This document shows, one piece after another, positions 23,200 through 30,871 of a stretch of 35,501 nt of DNA. How positions within the stretch are numbered: position 1 is the stretch's first letter; each line of letters opens with the position of its first letter. The notes beneath the pieces were generated by a model that saw nothing but the letters and a program-made list of their open reading frames with translations, made no database searches and was not told where the DNA came from. Origin of the DNA: JAQUQI01 sp041650035 (GTDB taxonomy: Bacteria; Omnitrophota; Gorgyraeia; JABMRG01); contig JBAZLY010000011.1 in assembly GCA_041650035.1 (NCBI GenBank), positions 1 through 35,501 of the forward strand, in the 5' to 3' direction. The position numbers and the translations under genes were made by a program.

Positions 23200-24144
23200 T
23201 TAAAATGATATATTAAAGGTATCGTTGGAACCGGGCCTTCTGAAGGCGTGGCCTTCCGAGTCGCACGGGTTACAAAAACCGTAGTCATGACATAGAAAAA
23301 AATCCTGCGGCAGGGCGGTATTTAGACCTTGGCTGAATATGTTGCCAAATTTATCGGTGTGCGCTGTATAAAGCTTGTAATGGCAGTTGTATATGTCTCC
23401 GTTAGGGGCAAACAACACCTTCCCCATACGGCAGAACATGTCCTTTTTATCCTTTTGACTGAAACCGTCACGATAATTCCGGTAGTTACGAATCCCGTCC
23501 TGCTGTTGGCATACGATATCATAACCGTTTTCGACAGGATACAGGATATTTTTATGGTATCCTGTAAAACGCTGCAGCTTTACAACCGGATGAACCTTGA
23601 GCAGTTTATCGCGGTATCTCTTAACATCATCAATATGCGCTGGATGAGCAACTACAAATATTATGTGGACAAATATCCCGCTGTCCTTTACTCTCTTGAG
23701 GTTTTCTATGAATTTGCCCACAGGCGTGTAGAGGAAATGATGGGAAAAATTAAATTTAAGCCCTGAACGCCTGTGGATACGCCTTATAGATGAGCTGTCC
23801 CTGTAAAAGGGCGAGAATAGATTAGAGGTCACGGTAATTGACCAGTCCCGGTCAAGATTATTTACGATGTAAACGAAATCAGGGTGAAGCGTTGGTTCAC
23901 CGCCGGTTATGGAGATCTTTTTTCGTTTTGCCCTCCTTAAAAAGCGCCTCTTCCTCCTATCTGCCAGGCTGTTCAATGCCTCAACCCAATCCTTGCCCGG
24001 GCTTATTGGGTATTTTGCCGCCGCGACGGCCGGAGAGGATATTTTTTGCACGCAATATTCACAGCTTAGCGTGCACGATAAGTTTAAAAACACACAGTAA
24101 TAGCTTTCGAACGAGGCGTTTATGGTCCTTGTATCTTTTTTCAC
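23200..24144 (-). CDS. Radical SAM enzyme with SPASM-like C-terminal cysteines
   Basis: 314 residues. The cluster motif C24-x3-C28-x2-C31 (CTLSCEYC) is followed by ISITGGEPTLHPDF (GGEP SAM-binding strand) and SITVTSN. The C-terminal third has four or five cysteines (MFCRMGKVLFAPNGDIYNCHY and CHDYGFCNPC) in the SPASM/Twitch manner, able to hold an auxiliary Fe-S cluster, with the usual NG-D-I-Y-N-C element. Start is GTG, overlapping the GT87 stop as GTGA. The substrate cannot be read from sequence; the setting between glycosyltransferases points to a glycan, lipid carrier or sugar-nucleotide modification rather than a peptide, as no small precursor gene is visible. Confidence 0.92.
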   Translation of the reverse strand: MKKDTRTINASFESYYCVFLNLSCTLSCEYCVQKISSPAVAAAKYPISPGKDWVEALNSLADRRKRRFLRRAKRKKISITGGEPTLHPDFVYIVNNLDRDWSITVTSNLFSPFYRDSSSIRRIHRRSGLKFNFSHHFLYTPVGKFIENLKRVKDSGIFVHIIFVVAHPAHIDDVKRYRDKLLKVHPVVKLQRFTGYHKNILYPVENGYDIVCQQQDGIRNYRNYRDGFSQKDKKDMFCRMGKVLFAPNGDIYNCHYKLYTAHTDKFGNIFSQGLNTALPQDFFLCHDYGFCNPCDSEGHAFRRPGSNDTFNISF

Positions 24145-25328
24145 GCGCAGTATCCTTTGATTTTAACCTTTAAGAGCGCCGCGAACAATAACAGGCTTGA
24201 ACATACGACCGCTCCGTAATACTCAAACATCGCCTGGGCAGCCTTACCCCCTACCGCATAACTTCCTGATGATGATAACACAAACGAGGCCGCAAGCAAA
24301 GCAAAAACGACCCCGTCTTTAAAATCACACCTAAACAGATAATAAACGAGTATCATCACGGGAAAGACCATCGCGGCGAAATTATGAAGCCAGGCATTTG
24401 GGTTAAGCAATACCATCATGATGAACAGCATGCCGTAATCTACACTCTGAAAGAAAATCCGGCGCTTGGCGTCCTCAACAAATCCGCGGCAGGGCCTAAC
24501 AGCTAAAAAGAAAAGGAACGCGGCTAAAACGACAACCGCGATTAAGGCAGTCAGCTCGTTTCCCGCGCCCGCGAGTCTTCGTATTATCGTCCACAGCGAA
24601 TGATTTTTTATGTCAAGGAATGATCCGCCGTCAAGAGATGTCGACGTGATGTGCGGCAGCCATTGGCCAATCATTATCATATTGGCCTTAAACCCGGTAA
24701 TTACGGACGGTAAAATGGCGTAAAAGGCCATGGATAATATCACGGCAAAAGCCGCCTTGAACCTTTTTTTGGCCAAAAAATAAAACACAAAAATAAACGG
24801 CATATACTTTATCATAACGGCAAAACCTATCAAAAAGCCTGCCAGGATATCCCGCCCCCGCGAAAGGAAAAACAATCCGCACACGGCTAAAAAGGCTATA
24901 AGAATACCGGCCTGGCCGCTGTGCAGGCAATGGAGCAGGGCCCTAAATGATATCAAAAAAACAACCGCGAAAACAGCGTATTCCCGCCAGGGGCTCATCT
25001 CTTCAAAGAATATCATACGCCGGGAAATTTCAAGAGTGAGGAAAATCCATAATATGTTAAGGACGAAAAATATTCCAGCCGAGACATTTTTGCCGAATAC
25101 CGATATCGGCGCCATAAACATCGCGAATACCGGCGCGTATTTAAAAGGGGTTATCTCGCCGGCATTATAGAGGTAAATATTCCTGCCCTCGATCATATCC
25201 CTGCCCGCGTCATAATAGACCCGGTAATCCGAGAAGTTTCTTTTTGGCGCGCGGGCCTGATACTGGCAAAGCAATATCAGAGTAATCAGCGCGAAAACAG
25301 CCGTATAAATTACCCTATCTTTTTTCAT
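24141..25328 (-). CDS. GT87/DUF2029-type integral membrane glycosyltransferase
   Basis: 395 residues with about ten transmembrane helices. The first loop carries the family hallmark F-S-D-Y-R-V-Y-Y-D-A-G-R-D, then I-Y-L-Y-N and P-F-K-Y-A-P-V-F, as in mycobacterial polyprenol-phosphate mannose alpha-mannosyltransferases. Such enzymes use a polyprenyl-phosphate sugar on the outer face of the inner membrane. The preceding gene encodes an enzyme that would make this donor, which fits. Overlaps that gene by 14 bases; ATG with no visible Shine-Dalgarno, so probably coupled translation. Confidence 0.87.
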   Translation of the reverse strand: MKKDRVIYTAVFALITLILLCQYQARAPKRNFSDYRVYYDAGRDMIEGRNIYLYNAGEITPFKYAPVFAMFMAPISVFGKNVSAGIFFVLNILWIFLTLEISRRMIFFEEMSPWREYAVFAVVFLISFRALLHCLHSGQAGILIAFLAVCGLFFLSRGRDILAGFLIGFAVMIKYMPFIFVFYFLAKKRFKAAFAVILSMAFYAILPSVITGFKANMIMIGQWLPHITSTSLDGGSFLDIKNHSLWTIIRRLAGAGNELTALIAVVVLAAFLFFLAVRPCRGFVEDAKRRIFFQSVDYGMLFIMMVLLNPNAWLHNFAAMVFPVMILVYYLFRCDFKDGVVFALLAASFVLSSSGSYAVGGKAAQAMFEYYGAVVCSSLLLFAALLKVKIKGYCA

Positions 25329-26052
25329 ATTGGCCCGTGATTACGCGCCCCTTAATGGTAAAAAGCCCGAAGAGCATGCTTAGCGAATCCCTGACAATTC
25401 TTATCCGCGAATCAGCCCTATTCAGCCAGGTTACCGGCACCGTCACCACGGTAAAACCTAACAGTCCGGCAAGATACAATATCTCAACGTCAAAACAAAA
25501 ACCCATATGCCTCTGCCTTTTGAATATTGCGTAGGCCGCCTCGCGGGTAAAAAGCTTAAAGCCGCATTGGGTATCACGAAATTGGGTAAGCCCAAGCGCG
25601 CGGGTTATAAAATTAAAAACCTTGCCCATGCCGCGCCTTATCACAGGCTGGTTCATCACGACAGATTCCTTCGCTGTCCTTTCACCGATAACAACATCGT
25701 AACCTTTGGCGGCCAAGGCAAGCATCTTATCAAGCTCTTCAATAGGCGTTGAAAGATCAGCATCGCAGAATACAACGTAATCCCCGGAGGCTGTCAGCAT
25801 ACCGCTTTTAACACTAAACCCCTTGCCTCTGTTGACCCCGCTTGATATAATCCTGATTTGGGAAAACCCGCGCGCGAGATCCGCCACAATGCCGCCCGTA
25901 TCATCACTGCTGGCATCGTTAACGACAATGACCTCAAACGGCTTCTTTCGCGCTAAAAAATACGTCAAGACCCTGTTAAGGGTTTGGGCTATTGTCTTGG
26001 CCTCATTATACGCCGGTATTACCAGCGAAACGGATATATGCTCTATTGCCAT
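25315..26052 (-). CDS. Polyprenyl-phosphate glycosyltransferase (dolichyl-phosphate beta-glucosyltransferase-like GT2)
   Basis: 245 residues. SLVIPAYNEAKTIAQTL, VIVVNDASSDDT, NRGKGFSVKSGMLTASGDYVVFCDADLSTPIEEL (with D-A-D as the metal site) and RDTQCGFKLFTREAA are the dolichyl-phosphate glucose/mannose synthase pattern. No C-terminal membrane domain, so it acts at the cytoplasmic face and transfers a hexose from a nucleotide sugar to polyprenyl phosphate. 16 bases after the anti-sigma gene. Its product would be the donor for the GT87 enzyme next in line. Confidence 0.92.
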   Translation of the reverse strand: MAIEHISVSLVIPAYNEAKTIAQTLNRVLTYFLARKKPFEVIVVNDASSDDTGGIVADLARGFSQIRIISSGVNRGKGFSVKSGMLTASGDYVVFCDADLSTPIEELDKMLALAAKGYDVVIGERTAKESVVMNQPVIRRGMGKVFNFITRALGLTQFRDTQCGFKLFTREAAYAIFKRQRHMGFCFDVEILYLAGLLGFTVVTVPVTWLNRADSRIRIVRDSLSMLFGLFTIKGRVITGQYEKR

Positions 26053-26068
26053 GCGAATGGATTGATTG

Positions 26069-26650
26069 TTAAAACCTGGTTTTATCGCTTAACCGCGTTA
26101 TGTCACGATTGTTTCGCGCGGAGTTATTATCATCATCAGGATGCTCTTTGCGGTGTTTCCACGTATCGTATATCATGATCAATGCCCTGGTGCTTCCGGT
26201 ATCCATGATCCATTTCATACCGCATATACCACAGAGAAGCAATAACTGCATAAAATATCTTTTAAACACGAATGACAGCATTAAAAAGAGACAGCTGATT
26301 ATCATAAACTTGTCGCGTTTCAAAAAGGAACGCAAGTTTATGCCTTTACCCGCTGTAAGTGACGCGGCCTTTCTTTTTGCAAAGACAGACGGCGCGGGAG
26401 CGCAGGGCAGTGGATAATCCCTTTCGTTTAAGGCCTTCAGGCTTATCGCGGCAATATCAAGACACCTCGGACAGCTCGCGATATGCCCCGATATCTTCTC
26501 ACTTACATCTAAGGGCATATTGCCGCTGATAAAATCTGCCATGTCAATATCGCCCGGGCAAGAATATGTATCGCCGGTTTGTCCGCCGGTTAAAAGCCTT
26601 TTTTTCAGGATATCACCCACTGAAGTGCTTATTCCGTTGTCATGTTCCAT
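26069..26650 (-). CDS. Zinc-finger anti-sigma factor with membrane segments
   Basis: 193 residues from ATG 26650 (an upstream TTG at 26665 is possible but less likely). The ATG overlaps the end of the sigma gene by 11 bases. Residues 31-63 form a zf-HC2/ZAS domain: C31, H56-x3-C60-x2-C63. After a basic linker there is a hydrophobic part, FMIISCLFLMLSFVF and YFMQLLLLCGICGMKWIM, giving one or two membrane spans, then a polar C-terminal tail (KHRKEHPDDDNNSARNN) with no recognisable sensor domain. It should hold the cognate ECF sigma factor in check at the membrane, in a redox- or proteolysis-dependent way. Confidence 0.87.
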   Translation of the reverse strand: MEHDNGISTSVGDILKKRLLTGGQTGDTYSCPGDIDMADFISGNMPLDVSEKISGHIASCPRCLDIAAISLKALNERDYPLPCAPAPSVFAKRKAASLTAGKGINLRSFLKRDKFMIISCLFLMLSFVFKRYFMQLLLLCGICGMKWIMDTGSTRALIMIYDTWKHRKEHPDDDNNSARNNRDITRLSDKTRF

Positions 26651-27236
26651 AGCCTTTTTCCTCAAGACGCTCTTTCAGGGCGCGTTTTAAACGTGAAATT
26701 ATGGTTGAGACCGTATTAACAGGTATATCCATTAAGCGCGCGATCTCACGGTGCTTCAATCCGTGCACGAGTTCAAGACTCATCACACGCCGTTCTTTTA
26801 TCGTAAGGGCCTCAATGTATTCATTAACCGTCTCATTGAGGCAATTATCTTCGGCGATATCCCTGGGCCCCTTCTGGCGATACGGTTCATAAACACCGCT
26901 TCTCCAGCATGCCTCTTTTACATTTTCATGACTGATGCTTTTCCTAAAAAAATCTACCGCGGTATGCTGGGCTATTACGGTAAGATATGCCTGAATGGAG
27001 CTGGCGTTTGATATGCGGTCAAAAGATTTCCTGCGCCATATATTGGTAAATGTCTGTTGAAATATTTCATCGGCATCACCCGCGGATAGCCGTATGTAAA
27101 AAGACAACGCCTTATGCCTTATGGCCCTGTTGACCAAGGGGGCGAATATCTCGATAAATGACGCCCATGCCCTGTCATCTCCCCGCGCGCAAAGCATAAG
27201 AAGCTGCTGGAGGTCTTGTGTGTTATCATCAGCCAT
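26640..27236 (-). CDS. ECF-type RNA polymerase sigma factor
   Basis: 198 residues. Region 2 with ADEIFQQTFTNIWRRKSFD and the promoter-melting YLTVIAQHTAVDFFRKS, and region 4 as helix-turn-helix with LTIKERRVMSLELVHGLKHR, EIARLMDIPVNTVSTIISRL. Regions 1 and 3 are absent, as in ECF factors. Good Shine-Dalgarno (AGGCAGG). It sits directly before its putative anti-sigma and inside the glycan operon, so it probably directs its own operon or another set of envelope genes. The operon-head promoter is of normal sigma-70 type, however, so any autoregulated promoter must lie elsewhere. Confidence 0.93.
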   Translation of the reverse strand: MADDNTQDLQQLLMLCARGDDRAWASFIEIFAPLVNRAIRHKALSFYIRLSAGDADEIFQQTFTNIWRRKSFDRISNASSIQAYLTVIAQHTAVDFFRKSISHENVKEACWRSGVYEPYRQKGPRDIAEDNCLNETVNEYIEALTIKERRVMSLELVHGLKHREIARLMDIPVNTVSTIISRLKRALKERLEEKGYGT

Positions 27237-27270
27237 GACCTGCCTGTCTTTTACCGCGCAAGACGAAGGT

Positions 27271-27510
27271 TTATTCAGCGAGCAGATTGTTCTTTTTTAA
27301 GGTTTCTTCCAGGCTCATTACAGCCTTCTTAAACTGCGGAAACAGCTCAACGTTCAGGGAAAGGCCTTTTGCTGTCGGGACCTTTGACCCCGCCTCTTTT
27401 GAATCCACCCATACTCTTAGATCAATAAGGTCAAAGCCCTTGTATTCCTTGATACCTATCCTTATCTCTTCAAACTTATTTTTATTAAACGTGGCGATCG
27501 TTTCATTCAT
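27271..27510 (-). CDS. Bacterial PC4/p15-like transcriptional coactivator domain protein
   Basis: 79 residues, essentially the single domain: EEIRIGIKEYKGFDLIDLRVWVD, then a short loop, SKVPTAKGLSLNVELFPQFKKAV. The R-I-x-x-x-x-Y-K-G, L-D-x-R-x-W and T-x-K-G-L-S-L strands are those of the PC4 single-strand DNA-binding fold, which in bacteria (YdbC-like) forms dimers and binds ssDNA or RNA. AGGAGG Shine-Dalgarno before the ATG. Lies between PilZ and sigma genes; probably part of the same control block. Confidence 0.87.
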   Translation of the reverse strand: MNETIATFNKNKFEEIRIGIKEYKGFDLIDLRVWVDSKEAGSKVPTAKGLSLNVELFPQFKKAVMSLEETLKKNNLLAE

Positions 27511-27532
27511 AACCTGCCTCCTTATCTATACG

Positions 27533-28006
27533 CTATCTCGCGATTTCATGTAAAAAATTATTCAATACCTTTCTGTCCTGATCGCTTATCTTTAAAAATT
27601 TAATCCCCGCGTTAAATATCCGTTCTGTACCGTTTTCAGCCTGGCTAATCTCTTTGACCCACACCGCCTCCCCGGTGATCCTGATATATCTGCTGTCCGG
27701 AATACTTATCGCCAGGTCAATTACTACGCCCTGGGGTATCATTTCAGAGACAATCAGGCATATACCTTCTCCCGAGACATTCTTTGTAAATGTCTTATAG
27801 CTATAGCCGGGCTGTCCGGGTATATCGCAATCCACATTGAGTTCTCTCTTAAAACGCCTAAATCTTCTTTTTTCATCCGAATCCGCCCAATAACCTCCAA
27901 GGGTCGCTTTAACATGTGAAAAATTCCTAACACGCTGACGCCAGAGCAAAAATATCACGCTTGAAAACATAATGATAGTTACCAATAGGCAAAGGGTATT
28001 TCTCAT
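27533..28006 (-). CDS. Membrane-anchored PilZ-domain protein (probable c-di-GMP receptor)
   Basis: 157 residues. One N-terminal membrane segment (LCLLVTIIMFSSVIFLLW), then a PilZ barrel. Both ligand motifs are present: R50-x3-R54 and N76-x-S78-x2-G81 (KNVSGEGICL), so c-di-GMP binding is likely. IDLAISIPDSRYIRITGEAVW and NAGIKFLKIS complete the fold. ATG overlaps the lipoprotein stop as ATGA. As second gene of the operon it could tie glycan output to c-di-GMP levels. No GGDEF or EAL gene occurs in the window. Confidence 0.9.
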   Translation of the reverse strand: MRNTLCLLVTIIMFSSVIFLLWRQRVRNFSHVKATLGGYWADSDEKRRFRRFKRELNVDCDIPGQPGYSYKTFTKNVSGEGICLIVSEMIPQGVVIDLAISIPDSRYIRITGEAVWVKEISQAENGTERIFNAGIKFLKISDQDRKVLNNFLHEIAR

Positions 28007-28341
28007 TCACCATCCTTTTGCCTATAACCCACAAGGGCATGGCCTGTGAATACCAGATTATCGCCTTGGACAAGCATCTTAGGCTCTATCTCAATAACAG
28101 GCAGTTTTCTGCCGGCATATACCCATTCTTCCTTTACAAGACCAACTTCGTCATGTCCTAAATCCTTTATATATTCAGGCTCTCCCCATTGCTCGCGGAC
28201 ATAATCCTTGTTGTCACCTAAATGAAGGGGCGAGGCGCCATTCCATGGCGGTATAAAACGTTGGGGCGCGGGCGCCTCCAAACCGGCGCATCCTGCCAAT
28301 ATAAACATATGAAGCATAAGGTATATATAAAATATTCTCAT
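28003..28341 (-). CDS. Small lipoprotein, SmpA/BamE-like fold possible
   Basis: 112 residues. Lipobox L-A-G-C after a short hydrophobic signal (IYLMLHMFILAGC). The mature part LHLGDNKDYVREQWGEPEYIK and EEWVYAGRKLPVIE resembles the SmpA/OmlA pattern of G-x-x-x-x-V-x-x-x-W-G-x-P followed by W-x-Y. Family assignment is tentative. It is the first gene of the ten-gene operon with strong promoter and AAAGGGA Shine-Dalgarno. Confidence 0.8.
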   Translation of the reverse strand: MRIFYIYLMLHMFILAGCAGLEAPAPQRFIPPWNGASPLHLGDNKDYVREQWGEPEYIKDLGHDEVGLVKEEWVYAGRKLPVIEIEPKMLVQGDNLVFTGHALVGYRQKDGE

Positions 28342-28367
28342 ACTATATCCCTTTCGTATTTATACTA

Positions 28368-28397
28368 ATTATAATACTACGCATATATATATGTCAA
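28368..28397 (-). promoter_or_regulatory. Strong sigma-70 promoter at the head of the ten-gene glycan/sigma operon
   Basis: Perfect TTGACA (28392-28397) and perfect TATAAT (28368-28373) with 18-base spacer; about 20 bases to the lipoprotein ATG. The spacer is a TATATATATG run. Confidence 0.85.
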
Positions 28398-28468
28398 ATG
28401 ATTACTATATCAAAAGTGAATTAATCATTTTATTAACGTTTTTACCGGTAATTGTTATTCGAAGACAA

Positions 28469-28501
28469 AAAAGAACCCCCGAATGAATCGGGGGTTCTTT
28501 T
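28469..28501. terminator. Bidirectional rho-independent terminator after the porin gene
   Basis: AAAAGAACCCCCGA and its complement enclose a 5-base loop and are flanked by A and T runs. It ends the porin transcript and insulates the downstream operon. Confidence 0.93.
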
Positions 28502-28530
28502 TTTATTGCTAACCTCTAATAAGAAGTTAA

Positions 28531-29841
28531 TTAGAAGTCTACTGATACGCCTGCGACTATCTGTGAAGCTGCTTTGTTATTAGGTGACTCATAGTACTTG
28601 CCTGGCCAAAATACGCCACCCATAACATTGAATTCCACATCTTCTGTGTAATCATAAGCAACCTTACCATCAAGTTCGTGACCAAGCCTCTTGTTCTCGT
28701 CACTTGATGCGGTCAGCTTCTGATCATGCCATAGATATGTCCACCTCGCGTCCATTGTGATATCTGTCATAGGCGCGATTGAACCAAACACAGCAACTGA
28801 CTGCTGGTTTGTCATACCATAATCATTGGCTGCACCAACACTACCGCCCTGCGTAGCGACCTTAGTAATGTTCCTGAAGTCAGTGATATAGTTGTCAAAC
28901 TTGCCTCTAAAGAGAGGGTCCCATCCTTCGTACTTGTTTGTACCTTCCTTGTCACCGGAAAGCCATATCCACTCGGCTCCAACTTTAGGTGTCCACTTCA
29001 CATCAGCAAATGTGTAGTCGATACCGGCATCAACCGCGCCGGCCTTACGAGTCTCATCAACTGCCGATGTGCGATATTCGCCGCACTGGTAAGCACCTTC
29101 CGCCCATATGTTCATGTTATCAAAAGGAACCATACTGCCCCTTAAACCAATCGTGTGCAGGTTATTAGTCTTGCCTTTTGCCGTGCGGTTCTGCTTGTCA
29201 TGCGCGTAGATATAATAGGCCTCGGCTTCAGCGTCATATTTTGTGAAGTCATAGCCTACGTTTGCCACATAGAGATCCCTATCATCATATGAGGCAACGT
29301 TGCTTTCAATGATCTTGGAATAGATTAAATCAATCGTCCAGGGATCATAATCCAATGTCGCCCTAACGGCATCGAACGCTGTTAAGTCGCTGAATTCCTG
29401 AACTGTTGAAGGCAGTGAACCTAAGGCCCACTGTGAGACACCGGCATTGCCCATCACGAAGCCCTTACCAAGCCAAATATTCTGACGGCCGAGCTTAACA
29501 GTCAAAGGAGCATAAAGCATTTCCTTTAACGTTACATAGGCCTCATCCAGCATGATGTCAAAATTTGTGCTTGATGAGTTAATGCCATCCCAATCCCTTT
29601 CGTTAATCAGACGAACGTATGTTGATACATTGTCTGTTAAGTCCGCTTCCACGTTCAGGCCAACTTGCTGGACAAAGAAGTTCTGGTTATTCTTATCGCT
29701 GTCTGTGTAATCCATGTTTTTCTGATACACATAAGCGGCTTTGATGTCACCAGATACCTTTATGTTCTGTGTTTCAGCAAATGCCGGAACAGCAAAAGCA
29801 ACTACTAATGCTGCTACGCATAATACTGTGAATAATCTCAT
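28531..29841 (-). CDS. Outer-membrane beta-barrel porin-like protein
   Basis: 436 residues. Signal peptide with A-F-A cleavage (VAALVVAFAVPAFAETQ), followed by a run of amphipathic beta strands, KVSGDIKAAYVYQKN, VEADLTDNVSTYVRLINERDWD, LTVKLGRQNIWLGKGFVMG, and a terminal strand ending in V-S-V-D-F, the usual terminal aromatic for outer-membrane assembly. The G-R-Q-x-x-x-L-G-K-G and W-Y/A-E-G elements resemble alginate-export/carbohydrate-porin families. Codon use is unlike its neighbours (many CCT, GCA, AAC), as in highly expressed genes. Strong AAGGAG Shine-Dalgarno, own promoter with long leader, own terminator. Confidence 0.9.
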   Translation of the reverse strand: MRLFTVLCVAALVVAFAVPAFAETQNIKVSGDIKAAYVYQKNMDYTDSDKNNQNFFVQQVGLNVEADLTDNVSTYVRLINERDWDGINSSSTNFDIMLDEAYVTLKEMLYAPLTVKLGRQNIWLGKGFVMGNAGVSQWALGSLPSTVQEFSDLTAFDAVRATLDYDPWTIDLIYSKIIESNVASYDDRDLYVANVGYDFTKYDAEAEAYYIYAHDKQNRTAKGKTNNLHTIGLRGSMVPFDNMNIWAEGAYQCGEYRTSAVDETRKAGAVDAGIDYTFADVKWTPKVGAEWIWLSGDKEGTNKYEGWDPLFRGKFDNYITDFRNITKVATQGGSVGAANDYGMTNQQSVAVFGSIAPMTDITMDARWTYLWHDQKLTASSDENKRLGHELDGKVAYDYTEDVEFNVMGGVFWPGKYYESPNNKAASQIVAGVSVDF

Positions 29842-30009
29842 TTACAAATCTCCTTGTTTTTTATTTTAAATGGGCGCTATGTTATCTAACTTAGGCCCTT
29901 ATTATTTGCTATATTACTCACCATATATTTGATGACCCTGTGGCCTTTTAAGTTCACCCCTTTCTTTGCCATATTCAGATCATCTATGGTGTCTGAACCG
30001 TTTTAAATT
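29842..30009 (-). promoter_or_regulatory. Long 5' leader of the porin mRNA
   Basis: About 168 bases between the predicted start of transcription and the porin ATG. It contains an inverted repeat TTCAGA/TCTGAA near its 5' end (29974-29998) and a 28-codon ORF. No known riboswitch recognised. Confidence 0.45.
29886..29972 (-). CDS. Possible 28-residue upstream ORF in the porin leader
   Basis: ATG to TAG, 28 codons, encoding a basic peptide beginning MAKKGVNLKGHRVIKYMVS and ending NNKGLS. It lies wholly in the leader, 44 bases before the porin ATG. No Shine-Dalgarno is obvious, which speaks against efficient translation. It may be a leader peptide, a relic of a gene, or chance. Confidence 0.3.
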   Translation of the reverse strand: MAKKGVNLKGHRVIKYMVSNIANNKGLS

Positions 30010-30015
30010 AGTTTA

Positions 30016-30044
30016 ATAATAACAAAAAATCTCTATTATGTCAA
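30016..30044 (-). promoter_or_regulatory. Strong sigma-70 promoter of the porin gene
   Basis: Perfect TTGACA (30039-30044), 17-base spacer, TATTAT (30016-30021). Confidence 0.8.
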
Positions 30045-30101
30045 TAAATTATTGCATATTTATGTACTTCATATTAGTACCAGCAAATGCTTTAAAATCC
30101 C

Positions 30102-30560
30102 CTATTCCTTCCGTATAGGCTTATATGTGGCGGCCCTGCCCGCTTTCGGGGCTACAGATATTGTAAGCAAGGTGCTCATACCGGAAGGTTCGATGAATAT
30201 AGTGCAATTCTGATCATCCCTTTCAAAACTCATTATACGCTTGCCGTATTCGACTATATTGACAAAATGCCAATTATAAAGCGGCATCTGGTCTTTGTAA
30301 AAAATCACTGTCTGGTCAGCATTAATCCTGCCTGAAAATTTCAAGATGCCTACGCGCAAGGCGTCGTTCTCAAACGTGAAGGATTGCTGACCGATGATCT
30401 TAAATCCTGTGGGCACGGGCACGTCTTCGAATTTCAGGGTGGAGGCAACATCAAGGGTTTTATAGGCAGACGCGCTGTCACTGCTTCTATATGAGCCTGA
30501 ACTCGCGCAGCCTGAAAAGAGAACAACCGCAATTACCAATAACGCGATATGCTTTATCAT
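30102..30560 (-). CDS. Uncharacterised lipoprotein
   Basis: 152 residues from ATG 30560 (GGGGG Shine-Dalgarno 7 bases before; a TTG two codons upstream is less likely). Lipobox F-S-G-C after IALLVIAVVL, then a serine-rich linker and a compact domain: KFEDVPVPTGFKIIGQQSF, ALRVGILKFSGRINADQTVI, FYKDQMPLYNWHFVN, and IFIEPSG. I have seen this pattern of P-x-G-x-x-x, G-x-L-x-Y/F-x-G and F-Y-x-x-x-M-x-x-x-x-W in small lipoproteins of several phyla but cannot name a function. It is monocistronic with a strong promoter. Confidence 0.82.
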   Translation of the reverse strand: MIKHIALLVIAVVLFSGCASSGSYRSSDSASAYKTLDVASTLKFEDVPVPTGFKIIGQQSFTFENDALRVGILKFSGRINADQTVIFYKDQMPLYNWHFVNIVEYGKRIMSFERDDQNCTIFIEPSGMSTLLTISVAPKAGRAATYKPIRKE

Positions 30561-30584
30561 ATACAATCCCCCTTGTTTTCTTAA

Positions 30585-30613
30585 ATAATATATAATATGA
30601 AGGGAATTGTCAA
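30585..30613 (-). promoter_or_regulatory. Strong sigma-70 promoter of the lipoprotein gene
   Basis: Perfect TTGACA (30608-30613), 17-base spacer, TATTAT (30585-30590), about 18 bases of leader. Confidence 0.8.
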
Positions 30614-30683
30614 TACCTTAATTCAAGCAAGCGCGAAGATTGCAAACATCTATCAGTCTTTTGCGCCCGTATTCCGAGTAAAA

Positions 30684-30857
30684 CTTCTGTCATCCAAAAC
30701 GCCTGCCTGTCAACGCCTGTCATTCCCAGCAGCCTGTGGTGAGCAGAGCCAAACCAAGCGAGAAATCTAATACGCGCTGCCGTCTGGTAAACAGTACCGG
30801 GGGACACTGTCCTGCTCAACTGCAAGACACTGTCCTTCATGATTTTCAAAACGTCTG
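30684..30857 (+). repeat. Interspersed palindromic repeat, copy F
   Basis: CTTCTGTCATCC, a second CTGTCATTCCCAGC, GAGAAATCTAATACGCGC, CCGTCTGGTAAACAG, then GGGGGACACTGTCC, a worn GACACTGTCCTTC, and TTTTCAAAACGTCTG. Longer than other copies because of a doubled 5' part. It fills most of the gap 30567-30871; besides the promoter I see nothing else there. Confidence 0.85.
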
Positions 30858-30871
30858 GAATATAGAGTCAA

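Noticed and set aside
23193..23288. N-terminal extension of the GT9 gene
   Set aside because: Extends 32 codons into the radical SAM gene; the GT9 fold begins at the internal ATG 23192.
26651..26665. TTG start of the anti-sigma gene
   Set aside because: ATG 26650 has better position and the zinc-finger domain starts well after it; the extra five residues add nothing recognisable.
30610..30849. 79-codon minus-strand ORF across repeat copy F
   Set aside because: Derived from the repeat sequence; no signal, family or Shine-Dalgarno.
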